Part shown: piece after piece, positions 1 to 11,693 of the stretch
Layout: every line of letters begins with the position of its first letter
How positions within the stretch are numbered: the stretch's first letter is position 1
Assembly: GCA_013076295.1 (NCBI GenBank)
Contig: RQOL01000699.1
Coordinates: 930,001-994,000, forward strand
Length of the DNA stretch: 64,000 bases
Direction: 5' to 3'
DNA from: Sanderia malayensis
Taxonomy: Eukaryota > Cnidaria > Scyphozoa > Semaeostomeae > Pelagiidae
Program-made: the position numbers and the translations under genes
The notes under the pieces: generated by a model
Seen by the model: only the letters and a program-made list of their open reading frames with translations
What the model was told of the DNA's origin: nothing
The model's database searches: none

Positions 1-205
1 GCATTTTCATTATTTAAACACCGATCTGTAATTTGAGCCCCTTTTGTAGACACATGCAACGGGACAAATGCTGTACGTTATTGTATGACATGCTCAAACA
101 TGGAACAAAGTTTTCTGATACCCTTTGTATATTTTGACCTTGACATTGTGTGTCCTTTGGTATTTTGACCTTTAACTGAGAAGGTCATATGCTCTAATTG
201 TGCAG

Positions 206-3200
206 GCAGAGGACCCGAATGCAAAAAGGATGAGAAGAAACCAGATGAAAAGAAGTCACAAGTTGGTGGTGGTGATGACTCCGATATTCCACCCCCGATT
301 GGCACCCCCGGTGACCCCCAACCCGGAGCAAAGAAGGGCGATGACAAGGCATCAGATAAGGTTCCAACTCCTGTGGCAGTCCCGAAGAAGCCGATTGAAG
401 AATTATCACCAAGAGAAGTAAACGGTGGGTTATTGCTAGAAATGCATCTAATTTTGTGGAATTCGATCAATAACAAACGTTTTTATTGTTAAAGGTTGCT
501 GTCCTGGACACTCAGAGGTGTTTGAAAATTTCACTGAAATTAGATAATGTTTGTGTTATACGGACACTTATTATTCAGAGCTGCTTGGGTTTCACATTTT
601 CAGTTGCTGTGTTTGCACGAGTTTTGAACATGAACGTTCTCGTGCTCAGAACTCGAATATAAATACTCTCACAAATTGTTCTTTAAATTAGTTGGAAAGT
701 TTTTTGACATATTTCTGTCTTTTTGCAGAACCTTTGTCAAATCCTAATGATGGTATGTTTCCTGGTGAGTGTACGAGTAATTGTCTCCATCATAAGCGTC
801 TGCTTAATCTTATTATGACCTTTTTTTCTTGTTAACTGTAACTACCCTCTAACCGTTCTGTTCTGATACCATATTGGACATTCGTCTGAAGTAGCTTGAG
901 ATTAATAAGGCTTACCAGCGATTATCATGTTCTCAATTTCGATTTATTTGAATGTGTTCTTCTTTCAGTGATCGGTCCACCGATGAAGCCAAAATACGGT
1001 AAAGCTTTTTTTTTCACTTTTGATTTTTATTGGAAAATTACATCGATGATTTGTTTATGGAAATAATGGATTTTATAGTTTTGCATCTATAGCCCGCAGT
1101 GCACCCGTGTGCTGATATTGGTATTCTAATGCATGCTTCATTTGAAAATAACTTCTCGTTGCAGGAGAGGGAAATCTGACAATCCATGGAAAAATTGCAT
1201 TCAAGCGTGTACCCGGGAAATTGCCTGCCTCTTCTTGTCTGACTTTGCGCTTCGCAGACACTTTGCTAGCCGATGCGAGCGCGATCGTTTATAAAGCCAT
1301 GACCATAGACTTGTCTGATCAAACCATTGGCAGTGAATACAAATTCGACCTGGTGTCAAGAAAACCCAAGTTTCTTCATCATGGTTACAGTGTTTCGGCG
1401 ACTTTGAATGTCGGATGGTGTGGCGCGACTACGCCTAAAGAATGGATACGCTATAATGACTATGTAACCGATACAACGTTCAATATAGACATCATGGAAA
1501 ATTCAAATGAGAGTAGCATCGACATGTTCATGATATATTATTGTAAGTGAATGCCGCCATGTCTAGTGATTTTATGCAGACAGTTGAGTTGTGAACGTGA
1601 TTTTCCACTATTGAGGCCCAGTTTCTGTTGTGATTGATGACACTGTTCATTCTGTTTGTATTAACTTGTTTTTCAGTCTGTTTCTGTTTATTACATGTTT
1701 ACATGTTTCTAATTGTTTGATTTTTTTGCTCTTAGGCCGGACACGTTTCTGTGATGGCAAGCCAAATCCTGGACGAGAACTGAAGACCAAGGAGCCACCA
1801 GTGGAGCCAACAGCGGAGCCACCAGTAGAGCCAACAATGGAGCCAGAAGGTGAGCTAGCATCTTTCCTATCTATCCACTCGGCCCTCTATAAAATTCTAG
1901 TCTAATCCAATGTAATGAAGTTTAAAAAGATGCATTGAATGCAGTGATTGGCAGCGTCGTTTTATAGGAGATGATATATCGTAGAAATTTTATCTAAAAT
2001 TTGATCAAGTTATTGACGCATTTTTTATTTCACTTTTTAGAGGTTTTCCCAGTTCCTATTGGTAAGCCTTGTTTCTTTCTCCCCAACATTGTTAGCCTCG
2101 TAGGGTTGAAAATAACCTATTTGGATGTCTTTTTTTAACTTTTATTTGCTACTGTTATTTGCTATTTGAGGAGTTTTTATGATTTATGCTTTTATATCAA
2201 TTCAGGTAAAGATGGAATCTTTGTCCCAAGATATGGTAGGTTTCTATCAAACATCAGTGAATGACTTTCTTAATCATTTTGAATTTGACATGCAGTAAAG
2301 CCCGCATATAAGAACCAGTGGATTAAAAACCTTCAGGGTGACATCTCTGCTCAAAACAATAGAAAAACCAATAGCGTATTGTTTTCAACAATAGGCTGCA
2401 TACAAATTTTGCAGGTTCTTGTATGCAGGTTTTGCTGTAATTGAAAGTAGATTTAAAAAACGTCATTATATCAGAAGTTAAAATGAAGTGGGACAGTTTA
2501 GTGGACCAGATGTTTTGGTTCGTTGTGCCTGAAGCTCGTGACATTGTAGAGGATTCCTTTCAATTGGAATTACAATGTATAAATCGTACTTCTTGTTATT
2601 TTCCAGGAAAGGGAACAGTAAAAATTCGTGGTAATCTGGAGTTTGAAAAGGCGCCCGGAAAGCTAGCCGCTCCATCTTGTCTCAGGATTAAGCTCGCAGA
2701 TGTTTCACTTCAAGATGCTGCAGCGATTGTCTACAAAACAAAGAATGTGGACGTGTCCAATATGACAATTGGCAGCGAATACGAATTCGAATTGGTGTCC
2801 AACAGGCCGCTTGTTAAGCATGCAATGTACAGCGTTTCTGCCACTCTCAACATTGGCTGGTGTCCTGATGCACGCTCAAAGTCCTGGTTGAGAGAACACG
2901 ACTTTCTCACTGACGCAATAAACAGTGTTGACATGGGAAAGGACGAAGATGAGTTTAATGTCACAATGAAAATGAAATATTGTAAGTGAATATTACAAAT
3001 CATTTACTTATTTATTTCCGAACGGATTGCTTTAAGTTATTGCTTTAAACTTGCTGCCATGTACAATAAATTCACTACGCAATTTCAATATCTTTATATT
3101 TGGGCTCTATATCCTTGCAAATTAACATCAGTATAGGGGTTTATTCGAGGGGTGGGCTTATTTGGATGTGGGGGTTTGTTCGAGGACTTGCGGTAATTAA

Positions 3201-6200
3201 ATTTGTGTGTCCAGTCATTCTTCGTGTTAATTCTGTTTTCTTTGGTACATGCGTTTTAATCCGAAATTTCTTGTTAGACAAAAAGTTCGTCAAACAAGAC
3301 CCTGATGTGATCGTTGAACCAGCTTTGCCCAAAGGTATTTCAAAACATGCGTTGATTTTTAGCAGCCAGTATTCCGTTAGATTAGAATTTGTCATTTGTA
3401 TTATATGGTTGACATCCACTATTTCGATTGCTCGCCCCTTGCTCGCTATCTCGAACATTTGCTTTTTCGAATGATTTTCCATTTTCCTTGCTTTCGCATG
3501 TGTGTATAGTATAGTATAGTATAGTATAGTATAGTATAGTATAGTATAGTATAGTATAGTATAGCATACTATAGTATAGTATAGTATAGTGTACTATAGT
3601 ATAGTAAAGTTGGGACATTCATTATTTTGAACATTTGCTATCTCGAACTAATTTCAATTTTCTTTGTCAACTGTACTCAGTTACTTCGGTTAGCTGATAT
3701 TCGCTAACTTACTTGAACATTGAACATTGAACAAAATACTTGAACATTCAAAATGTGGTTAATAGAAGAGTTCGTCTTGAAACCTAACTAAGTCTTCATA
3801 TTTCATTAGTGCCACAAAGAGATACTGTTAAAGATGCTGATAAATTGAAGAAAATTGATGAAGAAGATGAGAGTAAGTTATTTGGGGCCGTGTGTTTTAT
3901 CCTAATTACCATCCACTTTCTCATACAAGCCTTTTTATTTATTTATGTCTTGATTTTCTTATTCATTTGTTTTGTACAGCTGAAGTAGAAGGATCAAAAT
4001 ACGTGGCCCAACCAATCTATGGTAAGAATAACAGGTCGTATATGTTATATGGTGTAGGTTATGGAGTATAGGTCATGGGTTATGGGGTATAAAAATTGTT
4101 TGGTAGATTTTCAGTCTCAGTTTTGAATAAATTGCTTTTTACGGTAGTAGAATAATATATTCAATTATATTTATTGCGAGGAAGCCACCCAAGGATGTTA
4201 TGAACTGTTTAAACTGATATAAACTGTTGTTTTGCTATATTTCCTAGGAGAAGGAAATATTACGATCGAAGGCAAAGTCGTGTTCAATGTTGTTCCCGGC
4301 AAGATGCCATCTCCGTCGTGCTTGAAAGTCGCATTCGAAGACGTGTCGTTGCAAGATGTCGCCGCAATACTTTACGAAGAAGAAGAGTACGATGTGTCTG
4401 GTAGCGAACTCCAAAAGGAATTCAAGTATAAAATGGTGACAAGAAGGCCCAAGTTACACTTTGGAACTTTCTCTGTCTCAGTTGTTTTGAATATTGGTTG
4501 GTGTCCGGCTGAAGGCACGAAGTCGTGGATCAGAAATAAAGATTTTCTATCGGTTTCAACAGTCGCTGTAGCACTTAATAAAACGAAAGACAACTACATC
4601 GTCGACATACCAGCTGTTTTCTACTGTAAGCTATCTTTTTATGGTATAAGTAGTGCAGCGTTGCATGTGTTTCTGGGGACAATCAATGAAATGACCATAT
4701 AACTGATAGCAATGGAAGCACTGTTGCTGAATTATGGAAGGGGGAGCTTTTGAAGGGAGAGAACGAGCCTTTGTATTAGAGTAAAGCCTTTTGAGATGTT
4801 GTTTGTGTTGTTGTTTTTAGGCCGTGGAAAGGACTGTAAGAATCCTGTTAAGCCAGAACAAGTCGTGAAACCTGAAGAAAAGAAAAAAGGAGAGGTTGTG
4901 AAGGAGAAGGATGCATCAAAACCAGTTATTGCCGGATCCATCAAAGCCCCACCAGAGGCAAAGGATGCATCACAATCTGAACCAGTTATTGCCGGATCCA
5001 TTAAAGCCCTACCAGAGGGAAAGGATGCGTCAAAGTCCGAACCAGTTATTGCCGGATCCATTAAAGCACCAACAGAGGAGCCAAAGTTACCCAAGTTACC
5101 AGAGGGTGTTGAACCAAAGCTACCAGTCCCGGCCAAATGCAAAGATAATCGTTCCGGTAAGATATACGTTCCCGGACAGCAATGGTACGGCGATGATGAT
5201 TGTATGCATTGCACGTGTTTAGAGGATGGCAGCAGCGCTTGTGCAACTCCGATGTGCGGACTGCCATTCTGTGCCAGAGGACCAGCGAAGAAAGTCAAAG
5301 GCCGGTGCTGCCCGGTCTGCCCGGACGACATACTTTGCACAGAGAACGGACGTACGAAGCTGGGCAAGAGGGAACGATGGCAACGAGATGATTGCACCGT
5401 ATGCGAGTGTACAAAGAACGGCGTTGTCTGCATTAATGTGGAATCTAAGAACCAAACATGTGAAAGGAAACAATTGTGGAATTCCAAATGCAAGCCAATT
5501 TGCATCGATGATATAGGTAAGCTTCATTGATCACTGGATCATCCCTTTGGTTTCCCATGCTTTGTCAGTTACAACTACCTGTGTGTTATTGTATTGCACT
5601 CGTGAATTTCGTGACAATGAATTCTAGTTCTATTGCCTATAACACATCCTTTATGCTAATCGTCGAATTAAGTGGAGTTATCCTCCCCCATGAAATAACA
5701 TCGATAGATATTGATATCAGTTTTAGAGGCATTATTTTCTTATTTAATTCATCACTGCATTTCTTTGTCATTGAGTCATTTTTGAAATTATTTTAAATCA
5801 GCATTTCATTTGCGACACCAATTACCCAGTGTTATGTACAGCATCGTAAATGAATCTGTGATACCATACCAGTACGATACTAAGCATAGTGTGGATGCAT
5901 ACCTTTAAAATTTCATAGTTCCTTTGATCATCTATACCAGACAATTATTACCCATTGTAAAGTGGAGTCTCTTCCTCCATTGTCTTGCTAGCATTGTTTT
6001 GACTATATTTGGCTTCATTTTTACAGTGCCAAGGCACAAAGAACCCAAGCACCGTGGCTGCTTCAAGCCGAGTGGCAGCTTTGCACCGTTTGGGGCCAAG
6101 TGGAAAATGGACAACTGCACCACATGTCATTGCAATCCTCAATATGGTGTCATGTGTGATTCCCCAAGATGTCGTTTTGATTCTAACAATTGTGACGAGC

Positions 6201-7886
6201 TTGTCAATGTCGAAGGAGCTTGTTGTCCAGAATGCAAGCGTAAAAGTAAGTGATATCACGCAATTTTACATACACACTCTTTTTATAATAAGATTTATAA
6301 ACATTCACGAGGCACGAAGTTGCCAAAAGATACAATGGAAATTTAAGAGTAAAAGTGGAAACCTTTGAGCCTTGGGAACAATTTTAGTGTTCTTGTTCTG
6401 CAATTTTTTTGTATTTTTTTATTTCAGCTTCAGTTTGTAAAGAGATTGAGATATTATCAATTGATACATTGCCGTTTTAATCTTACGCTGCATGTTGTCT
6501 TGATATTTTAATGCGTTTTTATTGTAGAATGCCACTACAGATACCGTTATTATTCCGAAAACGAGTTAATTGTGAAGCCTGATAGATCTACCATTTGGTA
6601 AGCCTTATTTTGAACATATACCATCAATCAATCAGATAAAATAACTTCGGCTATCATGATATACATCTGCTACCATGTGGTTTGGCAAAAAGGTCTCATA
6701 GGAGTTTGGCAGAATTTTTTATTTTTTATTTTAGTCGATGCAACAATGGCGACTGGTTATGTGATAACAAGAAAAAAACAAGTAAGTTATTTCCCTCAGC
6801 TTCAATCAAGTTCATTGTCATTTTTGCCATCTTGTATTTTTATGTCAATCACCGTTTTACTTTGTTTTTGGCAGCCTGCAAAGATGAGAATGGTTTGGTG
6901 TTCCAAATTGGAGAATTGAGAAAACCTGATTGCAACACATGGTATGTAAAATCGTGTTACGATCAGTCACGCATTCCATGTTTGGTTATTGCCTTTGACA
7001 AAAATGCGCATTTAAGTCACAAAACAGAGAACATACACAAGGCTTACTCGCGTTGGTATCGTTTGAAGTTCCTGGTCATGTATTTCCAGATCAATTCCGC
7101 CCTTGATTTAGCATATTACACAGCACCTATTTTGGTTTACTTAACTTCGTTTTTGTGTGTGAGCCTCACTTTATGCGTGACCATAGAAAATGCCCGAGTA
7201 AGCCTTCTGTGTTTTCTCTATTCTGTGTTTAAGTGGCGGCAGATTCAGAACCAGGTTGCTTTTTCTGCTCCAGAGAACAGATGAAGCAAAATTCTATTGT
7301 TTTTAGCCATAGACTAAATGCAAATTCCATTCTCATACTGTCATTATCATTGTTTTTACTGTACGCCCGCGAAAATTTCGACTGCCTGAAGGTCGAACTC
7401 GAACTGAACAAAAAATGCTCATATCTTCAGATAATTGACCACATATTGATAATTGACGCATTCTTATCCAAGTGTAGTTCCTGAGTATGACGTATCCGAA
7501 TCCCATACACATGATCACTTGCACTTATGTCAAATCTTTGTTTTTGTTTTAGCATGTGTGCTAAGGGAGGGGTGTGGGCCTGCACTGCCATGGCCTGCCC
7601 AGTTGTGCCCAAGAACGAAGGTAGGAAAAATGTCGATTTTCTTCAATTTCTTTGATTCCCTTGATATCTTATTTGCAGCATTTGTGATCAACTTATGCCA
7701 GGGTTGGGATTGAGAGTGTTGATACTTCGTGTAAGAACATCCTTAGGTTTACAGCCAGGGTTGCTGCGTTTTCGCTTAATTCAAGGTCTAAGGATACTTT
7801 CACATGATGTCCTTGCCTTTTTATCGTTTAATGCTTTTTGGATTGTGATGATCAAGTCAATTTTTTTTTCAGATGTTAACCCATAG
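206..7886 (+). CDS. Secreted modular protein: YbaY/YscW-like domains + VWC domains (5' partial)
   Basis: Exons read: 206-424, 729-764, 969-998, 1165-1542, 1736-1849, 2041-2061, 2206-2235, 2607-2981, 3278-3334, 3810-3872, 3980-4021, 4248-4625, 4821-5516, 6027-6245, 6528-6597, 6735-6781, 6875-6941, 7553-7620, 7873-7886 (stop TAG), about 973 residues. The first exon completes a Cys codon just as the exons after two of the YbaY-like domains do, so a further copy probably lies upstream. Order: linker; three repeats of [about 125-residue YbaY-like domain + charged/Pro-rich linker]; a 20-residue tandem repeat; three VWC domains; two short Cys modules. The N-terminus and any signal peptide are off-window; secretion is inferred from the VWC domains. 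VWC domains commonly bind matrix or BMP-type ligands, but the ligand here is unknown. The ends of exons 1 and 2 are uncertain (752 is an alternative for exon 2). I know no named homologue. Confidence 0.8.
1165..1542 (+). other. YbaY/YscW-like domain, copy 1 (exon)
   Basis: One phase 1-1 exon encodes the whole domain. It shows the pattern G-N-L-T-I-x-G-K, then P-G-K-L-P-A-S-S-C-L-T-L-R-F-A-D, L-x-D-A-S-A-I-V-Y, and G-Y-S-V-S-A-T-L-N-V-G-W-C. This resembles the bacterial YbaY/YscW lipoprotein-chaperone fold (G-x-V ... LP ... L-x-V-x-L-x-D-x-S-L-x-D-A ... A-x-I). The assignment is by eye, not by profile search. Confidence 0.6.
2293..2437. mobile_element. MITE copy (CAGTAAA... family), 145 bp
   Basis: Terminal inverted repeats start CAGTAAAGCCCGCATATAAGAACC and end as the approximate reverse complement. 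TA follows the right end; the left flank is TG, probably a mutated TA. It lies in the intron between the exons at 2206-2235 and 2607-2981. It matches the copies at 31088, 57723, 57590 and 37560. Confidence 0.75.
2607..2981 (+). other. YbaY/YscW-like domain, copy 2 (exon)
   Basis: Second copy in its own phase 1-1 exon, with G-T-V-K-I-R-G-N, A-P-S-C-L-R-I-K-L-A-D-V-S-L-Q-D-A-A-A-I-V-Y and Y-S-V-S-A-T-L-N-I-G-W-C. It clearly aligns with copies 1 and 3, including the first internal Cys, the GWC Cys and the final Y/F-Y-C end (here Y-Y, because the following exon begins with AC). Confidence 0.6.
3505..3608. repeat. (ATAGT)n microsatellite
   Basis: About 100 bases of the 5-bp unit ATAGT with a few interruptions, in the intron between the exons ending at 3334 and starting at 3810. 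Confidence 0.95.
4248..4625 (+). other. YbaY/YscW-like domain, copy 3 (exon)
   Basis: Third copy, again one phase 1-1 exon, with G-N-I-T-I-E-G-K, M-P-S-P-S-C-L-K-V-A-F-E-D-V-S-L-Q-D-V-A-A-I-L-Y and F-S-V-S-V-V-L-N-I-G-W-C. It runs into the large linker/VWC exon at 4821. Confidence 0.6.
4909..5085 (+). repeat. In-exon 60-bp tandem repeat (3 copies) coding for 20-residue linker units
   Basis: Three copies at an exact 60-base period encode the motif P-V-I-A-G-S-I-K-A-P-P-E followed by (A/G)-K-D-A-S-(Q/K)-S-E. The reading frame is kept. It forms a stalk between the last YbaY-like domain and the first VWC domain. Confidence 0.9.
5130..6245 (+). other. Three VWC domains (coding part 5130-5516 and 6027-6245)
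   Basis: Exon 4821-5516 ends with two VWC-type units: one with C-x-H-C-x-C and C-C-P-V-C-P, one with C-T-V-C-E-C. The exon at 6027-6245 holds a third with C-T-T-C-H-C and C-C-P-E-C. Cysteine spacing (WxxxDC-x2-C-x-C ... CCPxC) is diagnostic for von Willebrand factor type C; the second unit lacks the terminal CC pair. Confidence 0.85.
6528..7620 (+). other. Two C-terminal pacifastin/VWC-like cysteine modules
   Basis: Exons 6528-6597 plus 6735-6781 encode a module ending W-C-R-C-N-N-G-D-W-L-C-D. Exons 6875-6941 plus 7553-7620 encode K-P-D-C-N-T-C-M-C-A-K-G-G-V-W-A-C-T-A-M-A-C-P. The second fits the pacifastin inhibitor pattern (DCNxCxC...G..xCTxxxC) well; the first is degenerate. Each module is split by a phase 2 intron. 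An inhibitor role is possible but unproven. Confidence 0.5.
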
Positions 7887-8433
7887 TGCAGCATTGCCAT
7901 ACCAAATGTGACTGTATACCTATTTCTTTCTAATCATTCGAGAAGATTATCTTCCAGTTACGAGTTTAGCCTGATAATTAAACATCGTGATTATCTTCTT
8001 TATTTTTTAAGAGTTCATATATAAGCAGTAAATCTTGATTTATAAATCCTGCACGGCTTGTGTCAAGGAATCTTTTTGTACCAGGTCACCAGAAGTGTAG
8101 AGCCTTCAGCATTTTCTATTACCTCTATGATCGAAATGTAGAAAGTATTTTATGCCATCTGCCTTTTTAGAGCTTTAAATTGTTTTGTATGATTTTTATA
8201 TTTTCCAAATTATCACCTTTGTATTTCACACAACAGATATATTGAGTGAAAGTGTGTTCAATGCGTTCATATCTGAATATCTAACAACCCCCCTCCCCCC
8301 AACGGCACGTTTGTCGGGGTGCCTTGTACGGAGCGGACCTGCTTTCGATTGTTGATGTCATTCTTCATCCTCTCTGGTCAAAATGGCCATGGCTTAGTTT
8401 TTTGATGTGCCTCAGGTTGTTTTATTAACAGGC
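7887..8433. other. Intergenic spacer, VWC gene to TRAPPC1
   Basis: 547 bases hold the 3' UTR of the first gene and the promoter of TRAPPC1. There is a C-rich patch near 8287-8300. I see no exon-like sequence or clear core promoter motif. Confidence 0.6.
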
Positions 8434-9536
8434 ATGACGATCTATAATTTGTACATCTATGACAGAAATGGCACTTGTTTGTTATATCAAGAATGGCACA
8501 GAAAGAATAACTCAAATATGGCGAAAGATGAGGTTTGTTTACTCAACATGCAGAGCATCTAAAGTCTGCTGCAGATGTCTAAAAAAGGTTACTTATTTTA
8601 TTTTTGAGTGTTACTATTTCACACTTTTCTGCAGGAGTTCAAATTGATGTATGGAATGCTGTTTTCCTTGAAATCGTTTGTTAGCAGGCTGTCACCTTCA
8701 GACCCGTATCTTTTCTTTTCGTGAAACAAAAAGTTTATTGTAGCGAAATCATCTTCATAAAGGATAAATTGTAAATAATTTTGTGATGCACATCGTTGTG
8801 TGCCAGAGCTCCGGGACGAATGCAGATGGTGTCCCCAGAATTAGATTTTGACACAGTCATCATGGCATCCTTGATTTTGCTCCTGGAGTTATGGTAACCC
8901 TTGATAGCCGGTCTACTAGGAATGTTTCCCTGGGAAACTGAAATGTGCCCTCACTCAGCCCTGTTATTTTTTTCTTGATGATGGCTCTGAGATCTTGGCA
9001 AGATTTTTATACTCTACAGTCCACCCCAAAAGAAAAAGCCAAGACCCATAACAATTACATAATTGCCAGAAGTACAGGCCCTCGTTAACAATGAATATGG
9101 TTTTCTTTAATTTTGAATTAAATTGGAATGTGTCCAGGTCACGTAGAATTCTTAACATTTCAATCAGTAAAGATACATTCTTGAATTACAAGACAAGCAG
9201 ATACAAGCTGAATTTTTATGAAGCTCAGACAGGTTTGAAAATCATTATGAATACAGATAACAGTGTTGGCAGCACTGTTAACGAATTCCTCCACAACATA
9301 TACAAGGTATGTGTACATGAATTTCTTGTATAGATGGAAATAATTAATTGGCTTAAATAGTGTACAATTTTCAAAGATATATTGCTTAAGCTTGCTCAAT
9401 AAAAATAACTTTGTTTTAGCTCTATGTGGATTACGTTGTGAAAAATCCAGTAACTGAAATTGGGGAGCCAATTGAGTCAGAACTCTTTTGCTCGAAACTT
9501 AATGCTTACATTCAATCATTACCCATTTATGCATAG
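8434..9536 (+). CDS. TRAPPC1: Trafficking protein particle complex subunit 1 (TRAPPC1/Bet5)
   Basis: Four exons: 8434-8532, 8635-8705, 9168-9306, 9420-9536 (stop TAG), 141 residues against 145 in human. It starts [16 protein letters not shown], the longin-fold start of Bet5. It continues with [34 protein letters not shown], and ends Y-V-V-K-N-P ... S-L-P-I-Y-A. TRAPPC1 is a core subunit of the TRAPP complexes, which activate Rab1/Ypt1 in ER-Golgi tethering. Phases 0/2/0 join cleanly and every family block is present, so the gene looks intact. The donor at 8706 (GTATCT) is weak but is fixed by phase. Confidence 0.93.
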
Positions 9537-9749
9537 TAAAATTATTATTTTTTTAAAGCTAATTGTATTTGTTGTTATTAGTTTTAAATCTGTTGTGATC
9601 TGAATTGATCTAAAATTGAGAAAACGTATCTTTGGATTCTCTTCAGCCCATACGTATCAATGTATCTTGGATATGCGCCAGTGTCACTAACATGTTCTTC
9701 TTCGATACGTTGGCCTAGCCATAGTTACGGGATATATACGATTTTTGTA

Positions 9750-10599
9750 ATGACTTGGAAATCAATTTTAGAGGAGAGCTTATTGAAATATGAAAGTATC
9801 AATAGAGGTGCTATACATAGCAGGCACGGAGTATGCTACTCTTCCAGCGATGATTTAACAGTATGCATACATTTAAGTTTTTTGTGTAGAAATATCAAAA
9901 CGCTATAGATACGTGCTGCGTTTTGCGGTTCAGCTCAGCATATCAGATCTAGCTATTATTGATTTAAATAGGGCTGTTTTGGTCTAGTAAAACCAAGCAG
10001 TCCTTACATACTGCATGTGCATACTTGCATACATATAATTTTAATGTTGTAAGCACTGTTGTGCTTGCACATTAATCCTAAATCAGATAGACATTTATAA
10101 ACTTGAATCATATCTCGTTGACAGTTCGGGATTTGGTTATATCTCCAGGGGCCGAATTGACCAATTTGAATAGGGGCGAACTGGCTTGAGGGCGAAAGGT
10201 CTTGTGTCTTACTAGTAGTTTGAGCAACATTGAAATATCTTAAATAAAAAAATATCTGAAAACATCTAACATTATTAAATTGCCATATCGGAGTCTCTCC
10301 ACAGAGTTTGTATTTTTTGTAATTAGGTTCACCCGGCAGAAATCAAAGCTTTGGACAAAGGGATTTCTGTTGAACAATCCATGCTTTATAATGGCATATC
10401 AATTGCTGGAAAACGTTATAATTATCTGGGTTGTGAGCCTGGTTATTCTGCATTTTGCTATTTGAGGAAATCTGGATTTGTTATCATAAGAACAAGCAAA
10501 TGTATAATATTGGGTGAATATGTGAATGAAAATCAGTCCGGATATTGTTATGCTGTTATGGAAAGACTTGCAGAAAAACTGAAGATGCACGAGTTTTAA
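9750..10599 (+). CDS. Profilin
   Basis: Two exons, 9750-9860 and 10327-10599 (stop TAA), 127 residues, the normal profilin length. Exon 1 begins M-T-W-K-S-I-L-E-E, the amphipathic N-terminal helix with the conserved Trp that binds poly-proline. Exon 2 has M-L-Y-N-G-I-S-I-A-G-K-R-Y, S-G-F-V-I-I-R-T-S-K-C-I-I-L-G-E-Y, and the C-terminal helix A-V-M-E-R-L-A-E-K-L. Profilin binds actin monomers, phosphoinositides and proline-rich proteins and promotes formin-driven filament growth. It starts only 213 bases after the TRAPPC1 stop, on the same strand. The sequence is divergent and unusually Cys-rich; the call rests on pattern and length. Confidence 0.82.
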
Positions 10600-11693
10600 T
10601 TTTAAAAGTTTTCATAAAAGTTTAAATTAGGATATTTATATAGTTTTAAATGTAACCTTGAAGACACTAACTTAAGAATATTAAATTAAGTTTTGAGTGT
10701 AATAGGTTGTAGAAGAGGGAAGCTTTACAAGTGGACAGTAAAGAAGATCATATCTTAATATATTATTAATGTTGTGTTTTAGCAGAACACTTTCAAGTTG
10801 TTTGTGATATTTGCTTGTTAATTTATTTTGATTCAATGTAATACTAATCCTAACAATATATACACACCACACATATATAATATATAGAAGTTAAATCAAA
10901 ACCAATATTGCTACATCATTTAGTACTCTTTTTCAATTTGAGAAATTTTTGCCGTGATCCAATTTCTATTCTCATAATTATTGTGAATTTAATCAAAGCT
11001 CCTGGTTTATATTTCTGATTAAGAGAAAGAGGTTTTCTGCTGACTATGCTTGAAAAATCATCCCTTAAATGAAATAATCAATTATTTTTCCACATCAAGT
11101 CTTTAAATATTTGTTAATATTCATTTATTTCCAAGTATTATTCTGCATTTGTTTAGTGAATAGTGAAAATTTATCAGAAGCATTCAACACCTGTTTGTCA
11201 ATCAACAGTAAACAACGTACATTTTGAAAATTAAGGAAGCTAACAGTTTGAAGGTTGTTGTGAAGAATCCAATATGGTTCCATAGGATTGCATTTTCATA
11301 ACAGGATGTCTTTAATAATAAATCAGGCTTTCTTTTCTCTAAACTTAATCGGAAGCTTAACTTAATTAAAAGAGAGCGCTTTGCCAAGAACCAACAACCT
11401 GGCGTCGCTCTTGGTTTCGTTCCTACGTGATAGATGTTCCCACGAGACATGGCAGGCCTGCGCTCGATTGGTCAGATTTTGACAGCCGTCAGCTTTATAG
11501 CCAATGATTGTCGAGGTGATATTTTGTCAACCTTGCATAATCATTTGAGTTCAAATGCAAGACACAAGGACTTTGCAAATCATTCTCTCGAACTTTAACC
11601 ACGTTAAGACGTGGCTTTGGTGATAGAAAAAACACACGCAACAGTAATATAAGACAGGCATTGCCTTGGTGGGGCATATTCGATTGAAGAGAC
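10600..11693. other. Intergenic, profilin to GPCR
   Basis: 1.1 kb of AT-rich sequence. The first part should be profilin 3' UTR and the last part GPCR promoter or 5' UTR. I see no convincing exon or repeat on either strand. Confidence 0.6.

Noticed and set aside
4732..5505. 257-codon minus-strand open frame opposite the VWC exon
   Set aside because: Shadow of the + strand exon 4821-5516, whose cysteine pattern and splice phases are clearly real.
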